From: Nostoc sp. C052
Lineage (GTDB): Bacteria > Cyanobacteriota > Cyanobacteriia > Cyanobacteriales > Nostocaceae
Direction of reading: 5' to 3'
Assembly: GCF_013393905.1 (NCBI RefSeq)
Contig: NZ_CP040277.1
Coordinates: 1 to 64,000, forward strand
DNA length: 64,000 nt
Shown here: piece by piece, positions 37,786-45,842 of the stretch
Layout: each line of letters opens with the position of its first letter
Numbering within the stretch: position 1 is the first letter of the stretch
Position numbers and translations under genes: made by a program
The notes under the pieces: generated by a model
What the model saw: only the letters and a program-made list of their open reading frames with translations
Database searches by the model: none
What the model was told of the DNA's origin: nothing

Positions 37786-38628
37786 TCACCCCCTCGATTT
37801 ATTAACAGGCTGTTTATTAGGAACTGGCTGAGGTAATTGCTTCTTCATTTGTTGGATATACATCCGCCTTTCCTCCTCCCGTTGGCGTATTCTCTCGCGG
37901 ATGTCTGCCACCTGTGCCATCTGCTCTACTGGGTCTAAATACCCCCGCGCTCGTAACAGCTGCGCCTGTGCAAGAGAATATGGTTCTTGAGCATTCCTAA
38001 TCTGAATTAGCATTTGATTCAGATCAACTGATGGTTGAGATTCCAAGTTTTGAGCGTAATCAATCGCCTCTAATTTACCCAAGATCAAAACAGCAGCCGC
38101 CCCGGTTGGTATCTTCTCCTCAACTTTCGTACCATCGGTTTTGCGGTATCCCCAGTAAAAACTATTATTTCCAGAAGCCGCTTCTAGTAAAACATCCAGA
38201 GAGTTGAACTTAACTATCTCCAGTGCCGGCATATAGTGAAGGCGATAAAACCCAGATTTCTCATTAGCTTGCATCCTGGATATTTCACCCCGCAATTGCT
38301 GTCCCCACAATGCCGCCGCCAACTGTCGCCAGCCCGTAAGAGTAGGCGCACCCTCTACTGAGGAGTAACTGGAAAGATGGTCTATATTGTAGTCAGTACG
38401 GGAAAGCTTTTCTAAGTACACTTCCCGAATTTGGGAAACTTGCGCCTTTACCTGTTGTACCTCCGATATTTGATTACCTGGAACTTGTTGCTTCCATCCA
38501 ACCATCAATGCAACCGCCCCTATAACAGACAGCGCACTAACAGTTGAACAAACCGTCCACAGGGTAACATTTACCTTTTTCTTTCTGCGACTTGGCTGTT
38601 TATTTCGCACAGGTGTAGGAGTAAACAT
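37786..38628 (-). CDS. Bitopic membrane protein with coiled-coil, transfer cluster
   Basis: A 280-residue protein with a basic N terminus, one helix (TVCSTVSALSVIGAVALMVGW) and a mostly helical extracytoplasmic domain that contains heptad-like stretches (QVKAQVSQIREVYLEKL) and an Arg/Glu-rich end (RERIRQREEERRM). The architecture resembles VirB8/VirB10-like envelope proteins only in outline; no sequence match is claimed. It is flanked by genes 4-10 bases away. Confidence 0.6.
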   Translation of the reverse strand: MFTPTPVRNKQPSRRKKKVNVTLWTVCSTVSALSVIGAVALMVGWKQQVPGNQISEVQQVKAQVSQIREVYLEKLSRTDYNIDHLSSYSSVEGAPTLTGWRQLAAALWGQQLRGEISRMQANEKSGFYRLHYMPALEIVKFNSLDVLLEAASGNNSFYWGYRKTDGTKVEEKIPTGAAAVLILGKLEAIDYAQNLESQPSVDLNQMLIQIRNAQEPYSLAQAQLLRARGYLDPVEQMAQVADIRERIRQREEERRMYIQQMKKQLPQPVPNKQPVNKSRG

Positions 38629-38638
38629 AATTTACCCC

Positions 38639-38857
38639 TCATGTATTATCAACAACCAACTGCAACTGAGGGCGCTTGTTTAACTCTCGTGCGATCGCAA
38701 TTCCTGCACCACCGACAACTATGCCGGTAAGTAGCAACAGAGGATGCAAGGCAAGGGTCGCCCCCACTCCCAACAGTTGTCCCACCATCCCAGAAACACC
38801 CAGGTTCATCAACAAACCACCTGCCGTGTTAACCAAAAAGTCAAATGCTGCACTCAT
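38639..38857 (-). CDS. Small hydrophobic protein, possible pilin-like or channel subunit
   Basis: A 72-residue protein with two hydrophobic segments (GGLLMNLGVSGMVGQLLGVG and LLLLTGIVVGGAGIAI), similar in size and pattern to VirB2/TraA-type pilins, though no direct match is seen. It lies 10 bases before the coiled-coil gene. Confidence 0.55.
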   Translation of the reverse strand: MSAAFDFLVNTAGGLLMNLGVSGMVGQLLGVGATLALHPLLLLTGIVVGGAGIAIARELNKRPQLQLVVDNT

Positions 38858-38918
38858 ACCTGCTCCCTGGCAATAATGCGACTAAAATGAGTAATTCCCT
38901 TGATGAGAGAAAAGTTGA

Positions 38919-39179
38919 TTAGGTTTTTTGTTCGTCCCTGGTAAACCAAATTATTACTAGTGCCAGAATCAAGCCAACTAATTCACCTATACCCACACCA
39001 ATCAAAATTGGTTGAATACTCGGAATTTCCTGTCTCTCTTGAGTTGGGGGGACTGCTACCCACGTCCCAATCACAGTCCCAGCTACTACCGAAAGCAAAT
39101 TTATACCAACTGCTTGGGTAGATGTCTTTCTCAAGTTGAGTAAACTCTCATCCCGTATTTGATAGCAGATGGGTAGCAT
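38919..39179 (-). CDS. Small membrane protein, unknown
   Basis: An 86-residue protein with two helices (INLLSVVAGTVIGTWVAV and GVGIGELVGLILALVIIWF) and a short charged tail. It starts 8 bases after the preceding gene's stop. No family recognised. Confidence 0.55.
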   Translation of the reverse strand: MLPICYQIRDESLLNLRKTSTQAVGINLLSVVAGTVIGTWVAVPPTQERQEIPSIQPILIGVGIGELVGLILALVIIWFTRDEQKT

Positions 39180-39187
39180 TTGAGCTA

Positions 39188-39817
39188 CTATTTCTTCGGA
39201 GATTGCGCGGTTTTCGGCTGCGAGGACTTCAACTGTCTCGGCTGCGGTGTCGATGTACCGACTAACAGTGGATGAGTCTCTTCCCCCCAGTTCACTTTGC
39301 CGAAAAAATCGTTATCGATGCGCGAGTTAATTCGCTCTTGCGCTTCATCGTAACCAGGCGGAACGGAAGTATCACCTTCACCAAGTAAACTGCTGCCATG
39401 AAAAACAAATTCTTCTAGAGCAAGTGTCGAAGATTCAAGCACCACTTTATGGCGTAATTCCCCTAATTGAATACCCCTATCTGCATCTCGGTAAAGTATT
39501 CCTACAAAGCTGTCAGGCGAAGCTTGCTCTGGGTCTACGCCAAATCGCTGTTTGATGTACTCCCGCTTGTCGAACTTATGTTCGCCTACTTCTGATTTGC
39601 GATCGCGCATTGCAATCAAGTGCTGGGCAGCTTCTTCAAGGGACATACCTTCACGAGAGGCTGTCTCTTTAAGTTGAACTAATTGCTGTTCAATTGTTTC
39701 GTCAAGTGTATCATTTGACTGCAAAGCTAAATCTAACAACCGACAGCAGGTACGTACTACATCAGGCGACACCTGCAAAGTCTCTGCCACTTTGTTGATA
39801 TGCTTCATTTCGCTCAA
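39188..39817 (-). CDS. Cytoplasmic helical protein of the transfer cluster
   Basis: A 209-residue soluble protein, helical and acidic through the middle (QQLVQLKETASREGMSLEEA) with a Pro/Ser/Lys-rich C-terminal tail. It begins inside the end of the regulator gene (overlap of about 56 bases), so the two are coupled. A second ATG three codons in is possible. I do not recognise the family. Confidence 0.6.
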   Translation of the reverse strand: MSEMKHINKVAETLQVSPDVVRTCCRLLDLALQSNDTLDETIEQQLVQLKETASREGMSLEEAAQHLIAMRDRKSEVGEHKFDKREYIKQRFGVDPEQASPDSFVGILYRDADRGIQLGELRHKVVLESSTLALEEFVFHGSSLLGEGDTSVPPGYDEAQERINSRIDNDFFGKVNWGEETHPLLVGTSTPQPRQLKSSQPKTAQSPKK

Positions 39818-40160
39818 TTCTCCTAATTACTGCTTGCACAATCGGGTTATGTTTTTCTTCATCAGATATATGCTTAGTCAAAAAATCATAAAGGCTTACG
39901 TCATTGACTTTTTGCAAATAAGCATCTAAGCCACCAGCAGGAATCACCTGCTGTAAATATTCCTCACAAGTCAGCCGCCGAATCTTGATAGCAACGTAGA
40001 AAACATCCGCAATCTCGACTGTTGTTGCATCAAAATATCCTCCCCGCTTTCGGGGTTTAACTATACCGGCATAGGGATACCACCGTTGTAAAGCGGCAAT
40101 GGAAATCCCGTATCTTTCGGCAAGTGTTTTCTGGGTGTAGATAACGTTTTCACATATCAT
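39762..40160 (-). CDS. MerR-like HTH regulator
   Basis: A 132-residue DNA-binding protein. The N terminus has an HTH (LAERYGISIAALQRWYPYAG) followed by a wing-like RGGYFDATTVEIA segment, like MerR/excisionase proteins. The C terminus is helical. ATG at 40160 is preferred since it begins at the HTH; a longer start at 40202 is possible. As the first gene of the minus block, it probably controls the cluster. The 40203-40519 gap upstream is AT-rich, with no gene seen, and likely carries its promoter. Confidence 0.65.
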   Translation of the reverse strand: MICENVIYTQKTLAERYGISIAALQRWYPYAGIVKPRKRGGYFDATTVEIADVFYVAIKIRRLTCEEYLQQVIPAGGLDAYLQKVNDVSLYDFLTKHISDEEKHNPIVQAVIRRIERNEAYQQSGRDFAGVA

Positions 40161-40519
40161 CAAACTCAATTCCAACTGAAAGACAACATCAATTGAAAGC
40201 AAATTAAACTAGCAACTTACCAAATCACTTGTGAATTAAAAAATAATTCACAACCTATTTAGATTTAGTACAAGTACAGTTCAACTTGAGTACAACTAAA
40301 GTACCGTTAATCTCCTGCTAAACTTCACATTTGCATTTATTACATATTACCTATGGTCAATGCAAGCACATTTGCATATATCAGTTAAAAAATATTGAAA
40401 AATAACTAATAGATAAAAAGCACTGTGACAGAAACATATACTCAACAGAGTTGAAATCGCTAGAGAAGAGAAATTACCTCTGCTTGCTTCGTTGGGGTTG
40501 GAGTAGCGCAAGCACCAAT

Positions 40520-41144
40520 TCAAACTTGAAAATACTGCTGTAAAATCGGGTACAAAGAAGCAGCGATCGCCTCAAACTTATCACCATCTGGATAGGGACT
40601 AGAAATTTCCTCCCCTTCTTCGCTTAACCACTTCTGCATGAAGGGAGTATACTCAAGTGATAGAATTTCAGTCCGAGGCCAGCCCGATAATGCTAGTTCT
40701 CTCTTATACCAGAGTAGGCGGTAATCAACGCTCTTGTTGCGGCAAAAGTCATTTATTGGATTGGAATAGGAGCGATTCTTAGGAGTGAAATTTTTGGTAA
40801 AATAACCTTGAAAATCAATTCTTAGAAAATCTTTTTTAATTTCTGCTGTTAATTTAAAGCGACAATAATAGGTATTACGAGATAATTGTTGTAATGGAGT
40901 TGAGTATTGGTCTACGATACCTGATATAAGCAGCGCTTGTTAGGCTTTTCTTTCCCTCATAGTTGATGTAACTGTATTCCTCTTGTAAGGATATTTTTTC
41001 AAAAATACTTAGATTTTTTAACGCTTTCACTTTTTCACTAAAAACTTCTACTTCTTCAACATGTAGTCTTGCTTTAAAGGAACTCAATACTCGTTTTGGA
41101 AAAGCAGCCGACGCAGTTGCAGATTCTCTTTTACAACAAAACAA
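40520..41144 (-). pseudogene. Frameshifted hypothetical gene
   Basis: The upstream frame (from 41144) encodes ...NYEGKKSLTSAAYIRYRR and stops at 40875. A second frame that overlaps it continues without a start codon (VDQYSTPLQQLSRNTYYCRF, then LRIDFQGYFTKN and PRTEILSLEYTPFMQKW) and stops at 40520. The second part looks coding over 125 residues. A frameshift near 40900-40940 would join them into a protein of about 200 residues. Family unknown. Confidence 0.45.
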
Positions 41145-41161
41145 AATTTTTCTCAGTAATA

Positions 41162-41403
41162 ATGGAAAACTTTGGGGGAGGGGTTATCCCCACAAAGACA
41201 TTAATATTAGAAGCAGCACTCAAACTTCGATTTCCCTAATTGAGAAGCATACTGGCGAAATCTTAGAAATTATGTCCCTTCCGCTAGCCCATCGGGAGGT
41301 ATTTCCCCAAGCAGTATATATGGTGCAAGATGAAAGCGGCCAGTTAATAGCCTACCGTAGCGAAAGTCTAAATGAAGAGAAAGGAGAAGCGTCAGCCAAG
41401 TAG
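41162..41403 (+). pseudogene. Broken small gene
   Basis: ATG at 41162 opens MENFGGGVIPTKTLILEAA and stops after about 25 codons, while another frame continues SLIEKHTGEILEIMSLPLA, then REVFPQAVYMVQDESGQLIA to TAG at 41403. Both parts look coding, which suggests a frameshift near 41235. Alternatively the second frame alone is a 5'-truncated gene. No family is recognised. Confidence 0.35.
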
Positions 41404-41433
41404 CGCAGAACACCTAGTAGCAACGCCCTCTTT

Positions 41434-41796
41434 TTAGGCAGTAATTGATTCAGATAACAAACCTGACATACTCAACACTTGCTCTGACCAATTACTGGCT
41501 ACAGCAGCGATATTTCCACGTTCTGTTGGGCTTGCCCAAATATTTGACCAGTCTTGCTGCCACTCCCTTAACTGGCTTTGTAGTTGGTTTAATTCCCCTA
41601 CCTTCTCGGTATCTGTATCTGGGATAATCAACCCAACAAAAAATAGACTTTCCTCAATAAAAGCAGCAACTAAGCCTTGGTTAGCTGGATTTTGGCATCG
41701 GGATTTGATACGCGCCAAACTAGCTGCCAACTCTCCTAAGCGGTTTGCTTTAGGTTGGCGTAAAAAACTCGCTTCAATTGCTCTCCAATCAGGCAT
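41434..41796 (-). CDS. Hypothetical protein downstream of DUF5674
   Basis: A 120-residue, mostly helical soluble protein rich in Leu, Ala and Ser. Its ATG overlaps the stop of the DUF5674 gene as TAATG, so the two were a coupled pair. Such tight pairs with a small partner often are toxin-antitoxin units, but no toxin motif is visible here. No family recognised. Confidence 0.6.
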   Translation of the reverse strand: MPDWRAIEASFLRQPKANRLGELAASLARIKSRCQNPANQGLVAAFIEESLFFVGLIIPDTDTEKVGELNQLQSQLREWQQDWSNIWASPTERGNIAAVASNWSEQVLSMSGLLSESITA

Positions 41797-42131
41797 TATA
41801 TTCCTCCTAGCAATCGCCGAGTAATTAGAGCTACTTGTTCTCGAATTTCAGGAGATTGAATTTCCATTGTACGATTGTTTTGACTGGGACGGATGTTGAT
41901 AATCGACTCAAAACCTACTTCTTGAGTGTAGGGAAACCAATCAGCACCCCAAATATCTTTTTGTCTGCTACCATCTTTCAGCAGAACTTCTTCACATTCA
42001 TAATGAAGTTGACTGCCTCCAACAAGAATTTATCTGTCTATATCGACTGCCAATTTTATAAACACTCCCCAGGTTTTGAGCATTTCGTCAAGTTGCTCTT
42101 TTGTCGCGCGATCGCGGATCACCAGAATCAA
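41796..42131 (-). pseudogene. DUF5674 family gene with internal ochre codon
   Basis: The frame from TTG at 42131 reads ILVIRDRATKEQLDEMLKTW, then IKLAVDIDR, a TAA at 42030-42032, and continues ILVGGSQLHYECEEVLLKDG, ADWFPYTQEVGFE and NIRPSQNNRTMEI to the real end. This matches my recollection of the DUF5674 pattern (VVDIE-x-EIL-xGG, LLEDGS, NLRPSQNN). The stop lies where Gln (CAA) would fit, a single C-to-T change. The protein would be about 110 residues if intact. Confidence 0.7.
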
Positions 42132-42233
42132 TTACTTAACCTCAGTCGCCAATATTAATTACCAACATTATTTCATAAATTGTCCTTGTGGACGGATTCA
42201 TTTTCGTTGATTAGCTCGATTCAAATGAGTATT

Positions 42234-43085
42234 TTATCGTTTTAAAAATAACAACATTCCATGTGGATTATCTAAAGATACATCTTTATTACTGTTGTGA
42301 TTCTGCGACTCATACCCTTGTAAATCTTGACTTGAAAGTGAGTACACATCAGTTGCAACAAGCTGATATCCTTGACTATTTAAATAACCAACTAATTTAT
42401 CAGGCATTACATGAGATGCCCCGTAACTTGGTAACAAATTATGTTCAATTTTATCCTGATCTAAAATATTTAATTGCACAACACCTGTACGACAAAATAT
42501 ATCAAAATCAATCGACTCGACTAAGCCACTTGTAGTAATTTCTATTGAATCTAATTCCATCGCCAGTTGCTCTATACTCGCAAAATTCCGCGACCACGGG
42601 TTGCCCATTAAAAATAACCGTATCGATATTACCTCTGGCTGCACCTTCACGATATCAAGTAATGTTTTTGTAACCGTATGTGGTTGTAAGTAATCTAATA
42701 CTCCATGAACTGAAACTAGCCGCAGGCTATTAGGAGCGTAAAGTTTTGTCAGTTCTAGTTCTGCTAGATTGCGATCGCAAAAATAATTTAACTGTAGGTT
42801 TGGGTATTGGCTGCGTAAAGCTAAAAACTTTTCTGGCGGCTCAGTAGCAATGTCGTAACAGTCGATTGTCGGAAGTTGGTAGCGCGTCAAGTCAACTCCC
42901 TCAAAACCAAAAAAAACTTCACGTTCGGCAAAACCTGCACCCAAGATAGCTGCACTATCACCATTACCTGAAAGAATCGCTTCCCAAGTCAGGGGATAAA
43001 CATTGGGGGTAAGCTCCAAAAGTCTAGCTCGACTAATCTCTAGAATATTGCCACTGCCCTTGTTTTCTAGGAATCTTACTGCCAT
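42234..43085 (-). CDS. Hypothetical protein, possibly SAM-methyltransferase-like
   Basis: A 283-residue soluble protein. An AAILGAGFAE motif followed by DLTRYQLPTIDCYD and a later VHGVLDYLQPHTVTK vaguely recall class I methyltransferase glycine-rich and acidic loops, but no clear catalytic motif is seen. It is third in a minus-strand operon, after two unknown genes. The confidence in function is low. Confidence 0.55.
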   Translation of the reverse strand: MAVRFLENKGSGNILEISRARLLELTPNVYPLTWEAILSGNGDSAAILGAGFAEREVFFGFEGVDLTRYQLPTIDCYDIATEPPEKFLALRSQYPNLQLNYFCDRNLAELELTKLYAPNSLRLVSVHGVLDYLQPHTVTKTLLDIVKVQPEVISIRLFLMGNPWSRNFASIEQLAMELDSIEITTSGLVESIDFDIFCRTGVVQLNILDQDKIEHNLLPSYGASHVMPDKLVGYLNSQGYQLVATDVYSLSSQDLQGYESQNHNSNKDVSLDNPHGMLLFLKR

Positions 43086-43099
43086 AAAACCTCGCTATA

Positions 43100-43894
43100 T
43101 TATGAAACAACCTTGGGACGACTGATTAGGGTGATATCTTTACCTTCGCCCAAACGGTACACTTCTGTGCGATCGCCAACATCAATTTCAAAAAACCGAT
43201 AGCTTGTAGTAAACCGCGCCCACGGTGCCAAAGGATTAATTTTTGGGAGATTGGTTGTTGCTTGGTAAGTAATTTCAAACCCCGCTCCCCCATCTTGCTT
43301 GAACATCCGCAAAAAACATTCGTAGTCTCCAGCGTGCCAAAAATCAGTCGTTCGGCGACGCACCACATCTTGTGAGTCAGAACTCATCGCCCGTGCTGCT
43401 GATGCGGACACGATCAATTGCAAATTGTCAGACATTCGCGTTAAGGCAAGTTTCTTGTCTGGGTTTGAGAATATTTCATCAACAATTGGTCTAAGCTCAG
43501 GATGCAAACAAGTTTCAGCAATGTAAAACCCTGAATACTTGCTGATATCATTCTCAAATTCCCGATCAACTAGTCTTTCTGAATCACAACTAACCGACTT
43601 TCGTAAGCTCGCAAAAATCAAGTCTTCGTATAACTTCTGCTGCGATGCTGGCGTTGCTGCAAGAATTTTAAATGCAGACCCACGCATCCCCTGAATTCCA
43701 ATCAAAGCACAGGTACAATCGAGGGATGCCGCCCACATTGCTAGAAATTTCCGATAGTTGGTATAAAGCATTAATGCTTCCTGGTAGTCAGGAGCTTTAA
43801 TTTTGAGTAGATGCTTTACTGGATTGGGTTTAATTTCCCATCCAGGCTTGCATAGTAAAGCCCATAACGCAGAAGAATCTTCAATGGCATCCAT
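43100..43894 (-). CDS. Hypothetical protein
   Basis: A 264-residue soluble protein with a compact mixed composition. The C-terminal third (FWHAGDYECFLRMFK, then EITYQATTNLP and YRFFEIDVGDR) looks like a PAS-like or beta-rich sensory domain, but this is a guess. It sits between the RHH-like protein and the methyltransferase-like one, with gaps of 14-20 bases on each side. Confidence 0.55.
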   Translation of the reverse strand: MDAIEDSSALWALLCKPGWEIKPNPVKHLLKIKAPDYQEALMLYTNYRKFLAMWAASLDCTCALIGIQGMRGSAFKILAATPASQQKLYEDLIFASLRKSVSCDSERLVDREFENDISKYSGFYIAETCLHPELRPIVDEIFSNPDKKLALTRMSDNLQLIVSASAARAMSSDSQDVVRRRTTDFWHAGDYECFLRMFKQDGGAGFEITYQATTNLPKINPLAPWARFTTSYRFFEIDVGDRTEVYRLGEGKDITLISRPKVVS

Positions 43895-43914
43895 GCATTT
43901 ATGCCCTCAGCAAA

Positions 43915-44949
43915 TTAATGACAATTATTGGTCTGTCCGTTTTTGTCAAACCTCATGCGGGATATCAAATCCTTAAGATGAGCTGGGTCTACACCAAACC
44001 TATGAGCAATGTCATACTCCTCATCTTCAGTTGGCGGTGCATTTAGTGTAAGTAAATGCTCCAAAAAAGGTTGCGACCCCCCTAAAGGCAAACCATCATC
44101 CGTAAAAGGTAACCTATGTTCGTGCATTGGCTGCTCAAATACCGCAGGGCGGGTATTTTGTAGCCACGCTACAACCTCACCAGGTTTTGGCGGCTCTATC
44201 CCCAATCGATCGCATTCTTCTAATAACTCGTTTGATAATTGCGATTCTACTGCGGAGACGCTGCGCGATGCTCCTTGAGGAGCCGCCAAGGGCGATTCTC
44301 CTGCGGAGACGCTGCGCGATCGCACCACCAAATCCTGCAACCACTCCTGTAGTTTTCCTGTCTCTGGCAGTTGCCAACCCAGCGTCCGACAAGCAGCTAC
44401 AAACTCTTGTCCAATAACAGCATTAGCATATAACTGCCCCAACCAAGTAGCAAATTCCTCATTTTGAGGTAATTCTATCCCTTGTTCAAGGCTAAAAGTT
44501 TGCAGTTTCTTTCCTAAACGAATTCTTTCTAAAAGCTTTGTACCAGTATCTTCTTCATCATTAATAATTTGAGGGTCATTTGACCCAAAAGCCATTTTGT
44601 CTAAAAGCCAAATAGCTATTTGTCCTGATTTTGGAGCTGACAAATTTAGAGTTTCACAAGCAATAAGCAGCTCAGTTCCCAAAGACGTATAACTTGCAAG
44701 CCACTCCTCTAAATTACCTGACCGAGGAGCAGTAAGTCCCTTTTGAGATAAACCAACAAGCTCTAAACCTAAATTCACCAAGTTCCTAACTACCATTGAC
44801 AAACTTTTACCCATGTCAGGTATTAGCTTCTCAATTTGACCCCGCATCTCAACACTAATATGAACTGTCACGCGGTCTTTCTCTGCATCTACAGGACGAC
44901 CACGCTTCGGAGGTAGCTTCGGGTTTTGTTCGGGCTGTTGTTTACTCAT
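43915..44949 (-). CDS. RHH-like N terminus plus repeated helical modules, repeat-interrupted
   Basis: A 344-residue protein. The N terminus (KRGRPVDAEKDRVTVHISVE, then a helix SLSMVVRNLVNLGLELV) fits a ribbon-helix-helix DNA-binding fold. Then come modules with a shared pattern (for example SAPKSGQIAIWL, QLPETGKLQEWL, EPPKPGEVVAWL), each followed by a helix. Residues encoded at 44241-44320 (RSVSAGESPLAAPQGASRSV and flank) come from dispersed-repeat DNA inserted without breaking the frame. It is the first gene of its operon and may repress it. Confidence 0.6.
   Translation of the reverse strand: MSKQQPEQNPKLPPKRGRPVDAEKDRVTVHISVEMRGQIEKLIPDMGKSLSMVVRNLVNLGLELVGLSQKGLTAPRSGNLEEWLASYTSLGTELLIACETLNLSAPKSGQIAIWLLDKMAFGSNDPQIINDEEDTGTKLLERIRLGKKLQTFSLEQGIELPQNEEFATWLGQLYANAVIGQEFVAACRTLGWQLPETGKLQEWLQDLVVRSRSVSAGESPLAAPQGASRSVSAVESQLSNELLEECDRLGIEPPKPGEVVAWLQNTRPAVFEQPMHEHRLPFTDDGLPLGGSQPFLEHLLTLNAPPTEDEEYDIAHRFGVDPAHLKDLISRMRFDKNGQTNNCH
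44241..44269. repeat. Dispersed 29-bp repeat, copy 1, inside a gene
   Basis: A GCGATTCT...GCGCGAT repeat of 29 bases. It differs at one position from the second copy 51 bases away (17 codons), so the reading frame is kept. Confidence 0.7.
44292..44320. repeat. Dispersed 29-bp repeat, copy 2, inside a gene
   Basis: Second copy of the 29-base repeat, extended by CGC to complete a HIP1-like GCGATCGC. The same kind of repeat is common in Nostoc-type genomes. Confidence 0.7.
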
Positions 44950-45134
44950 GTTACTTCAGTCTATCGGAACCACAAAGCATATTTGAAGCCTTTATATGCT
45001 AAATCGTTAACAAACGTAACTATTTAGCAGTGTAAAAATATTTTTACACTGCTAAATAATTAAAAAATGTAAATAAAACACATACGTAATTAGTTGATTT
45101 GGTATTCTTCAATCAAAAGCACAAAAAAGTTGAG

Positions 45135-45770
45135 ATGGCAGAAAAACACCTGTTTCAATCAAAATTTCTGCACGAGTCCAATATGAAATACTGCGAAATC
45201 TTCAAAAACTTACCCAAAGAAGGTTTAGAACCCAGACAATTCTTACGTTACTGCTTCGGTATAGCCGAACTTAGCCCTGGAGAACTGCTGGAGGAAGAAA
45301 CTGACTCGCAATACCGCAAAAAATGCATCACTGTACTATGTGCAGTCTTAGGTGTACAAAGACCAACAGTTCGCAAGTGGGGAAGCGATCTCAACTTTGA
45401 TGGGATACCCAACTGCTGCAAATTTGCACTTGCTTACATTCACGTTGCCGAAATCGTGCCAGACCAGCTAAAGAGCATCTTGAGAGGAGAATACAACGCA
45501 CCAGAAGTAGATGCTCAAACCTTTCTAGAAAAAATACTCCTCGAAGAATTAACTGAACAGCAAATACTGCAAACAGTTTCCCACGCCAATTTTCGCGCAA
45601 CTTGTGTCAAAACCCTCACGCAAGTATTACATATTGGCACCAAGTCAGTCCAAGATTGGGGTCAGGATATGTCGTTTCACAAAATGCCCAAAATTCACAA
45701 GTACACCTTGGGCTATGCCTTGGCTGCTATCTCCAAATCATCAAAAGCTTGGGACAAACAAGCAGCCTGA
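45135..45770 (+). CDS. Two-repeat helical protein, unknown
   Basis: A 211-residue protein made of two internal repeats of about 80 residues. Repeat 1 contains FLRYCFGIAELSPGELLE, RKKCITVLCAVLG, VRKWGSDLNFDGIP and KFALAYIH; repeat 2 contains FLEKILLEELTEQQILQ, RATCVKTLTQVLH, VQDWGQDMSFHKMP and KYTLGYALA. The KWG/DWG step and ending helix align well. The first ATG at 45099-derived start is replaced by ATG 45135, which sits at the start of this pattern. The unit looks DNA-binding-like, with a helix-turn-helix flavour (LGVQRPTVRKWG), but this is inference. Confidence 0.65.
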   Translation: MAEKHLFQSKFLHESNMKYCEIFKNLPKEGLEPRQFLRYCFGIAELSPGELLEEETDSQYRKKCITVLCAVLGVQRPTVRKWGSDLNFDGIPNCCKFALAYIHVAEIVPDQLKSILRGEYNAPEVDAQTFLEKILLEELTEQQILQTVSHANFRATCVKTLTQVLHIGTKSVQDWGQDMSFHKMPKIHKYTLGYALAAISKSSKAWDKQAA

Positions 45771-45842
45771 ATTATTTGCGCTGACTGAAATAGGTAAGTG
45801 GTCTTTTAAGACCAACGAAATTAATGCGAAGTGAATCTTATC

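Noticed and set aside
29381..40160. Classical type IV secretion system
   Set aside because: No VirB4-, VirD4-, VirB11-like ATPase or relaxase motifs were found; the motor is FtsK-like.
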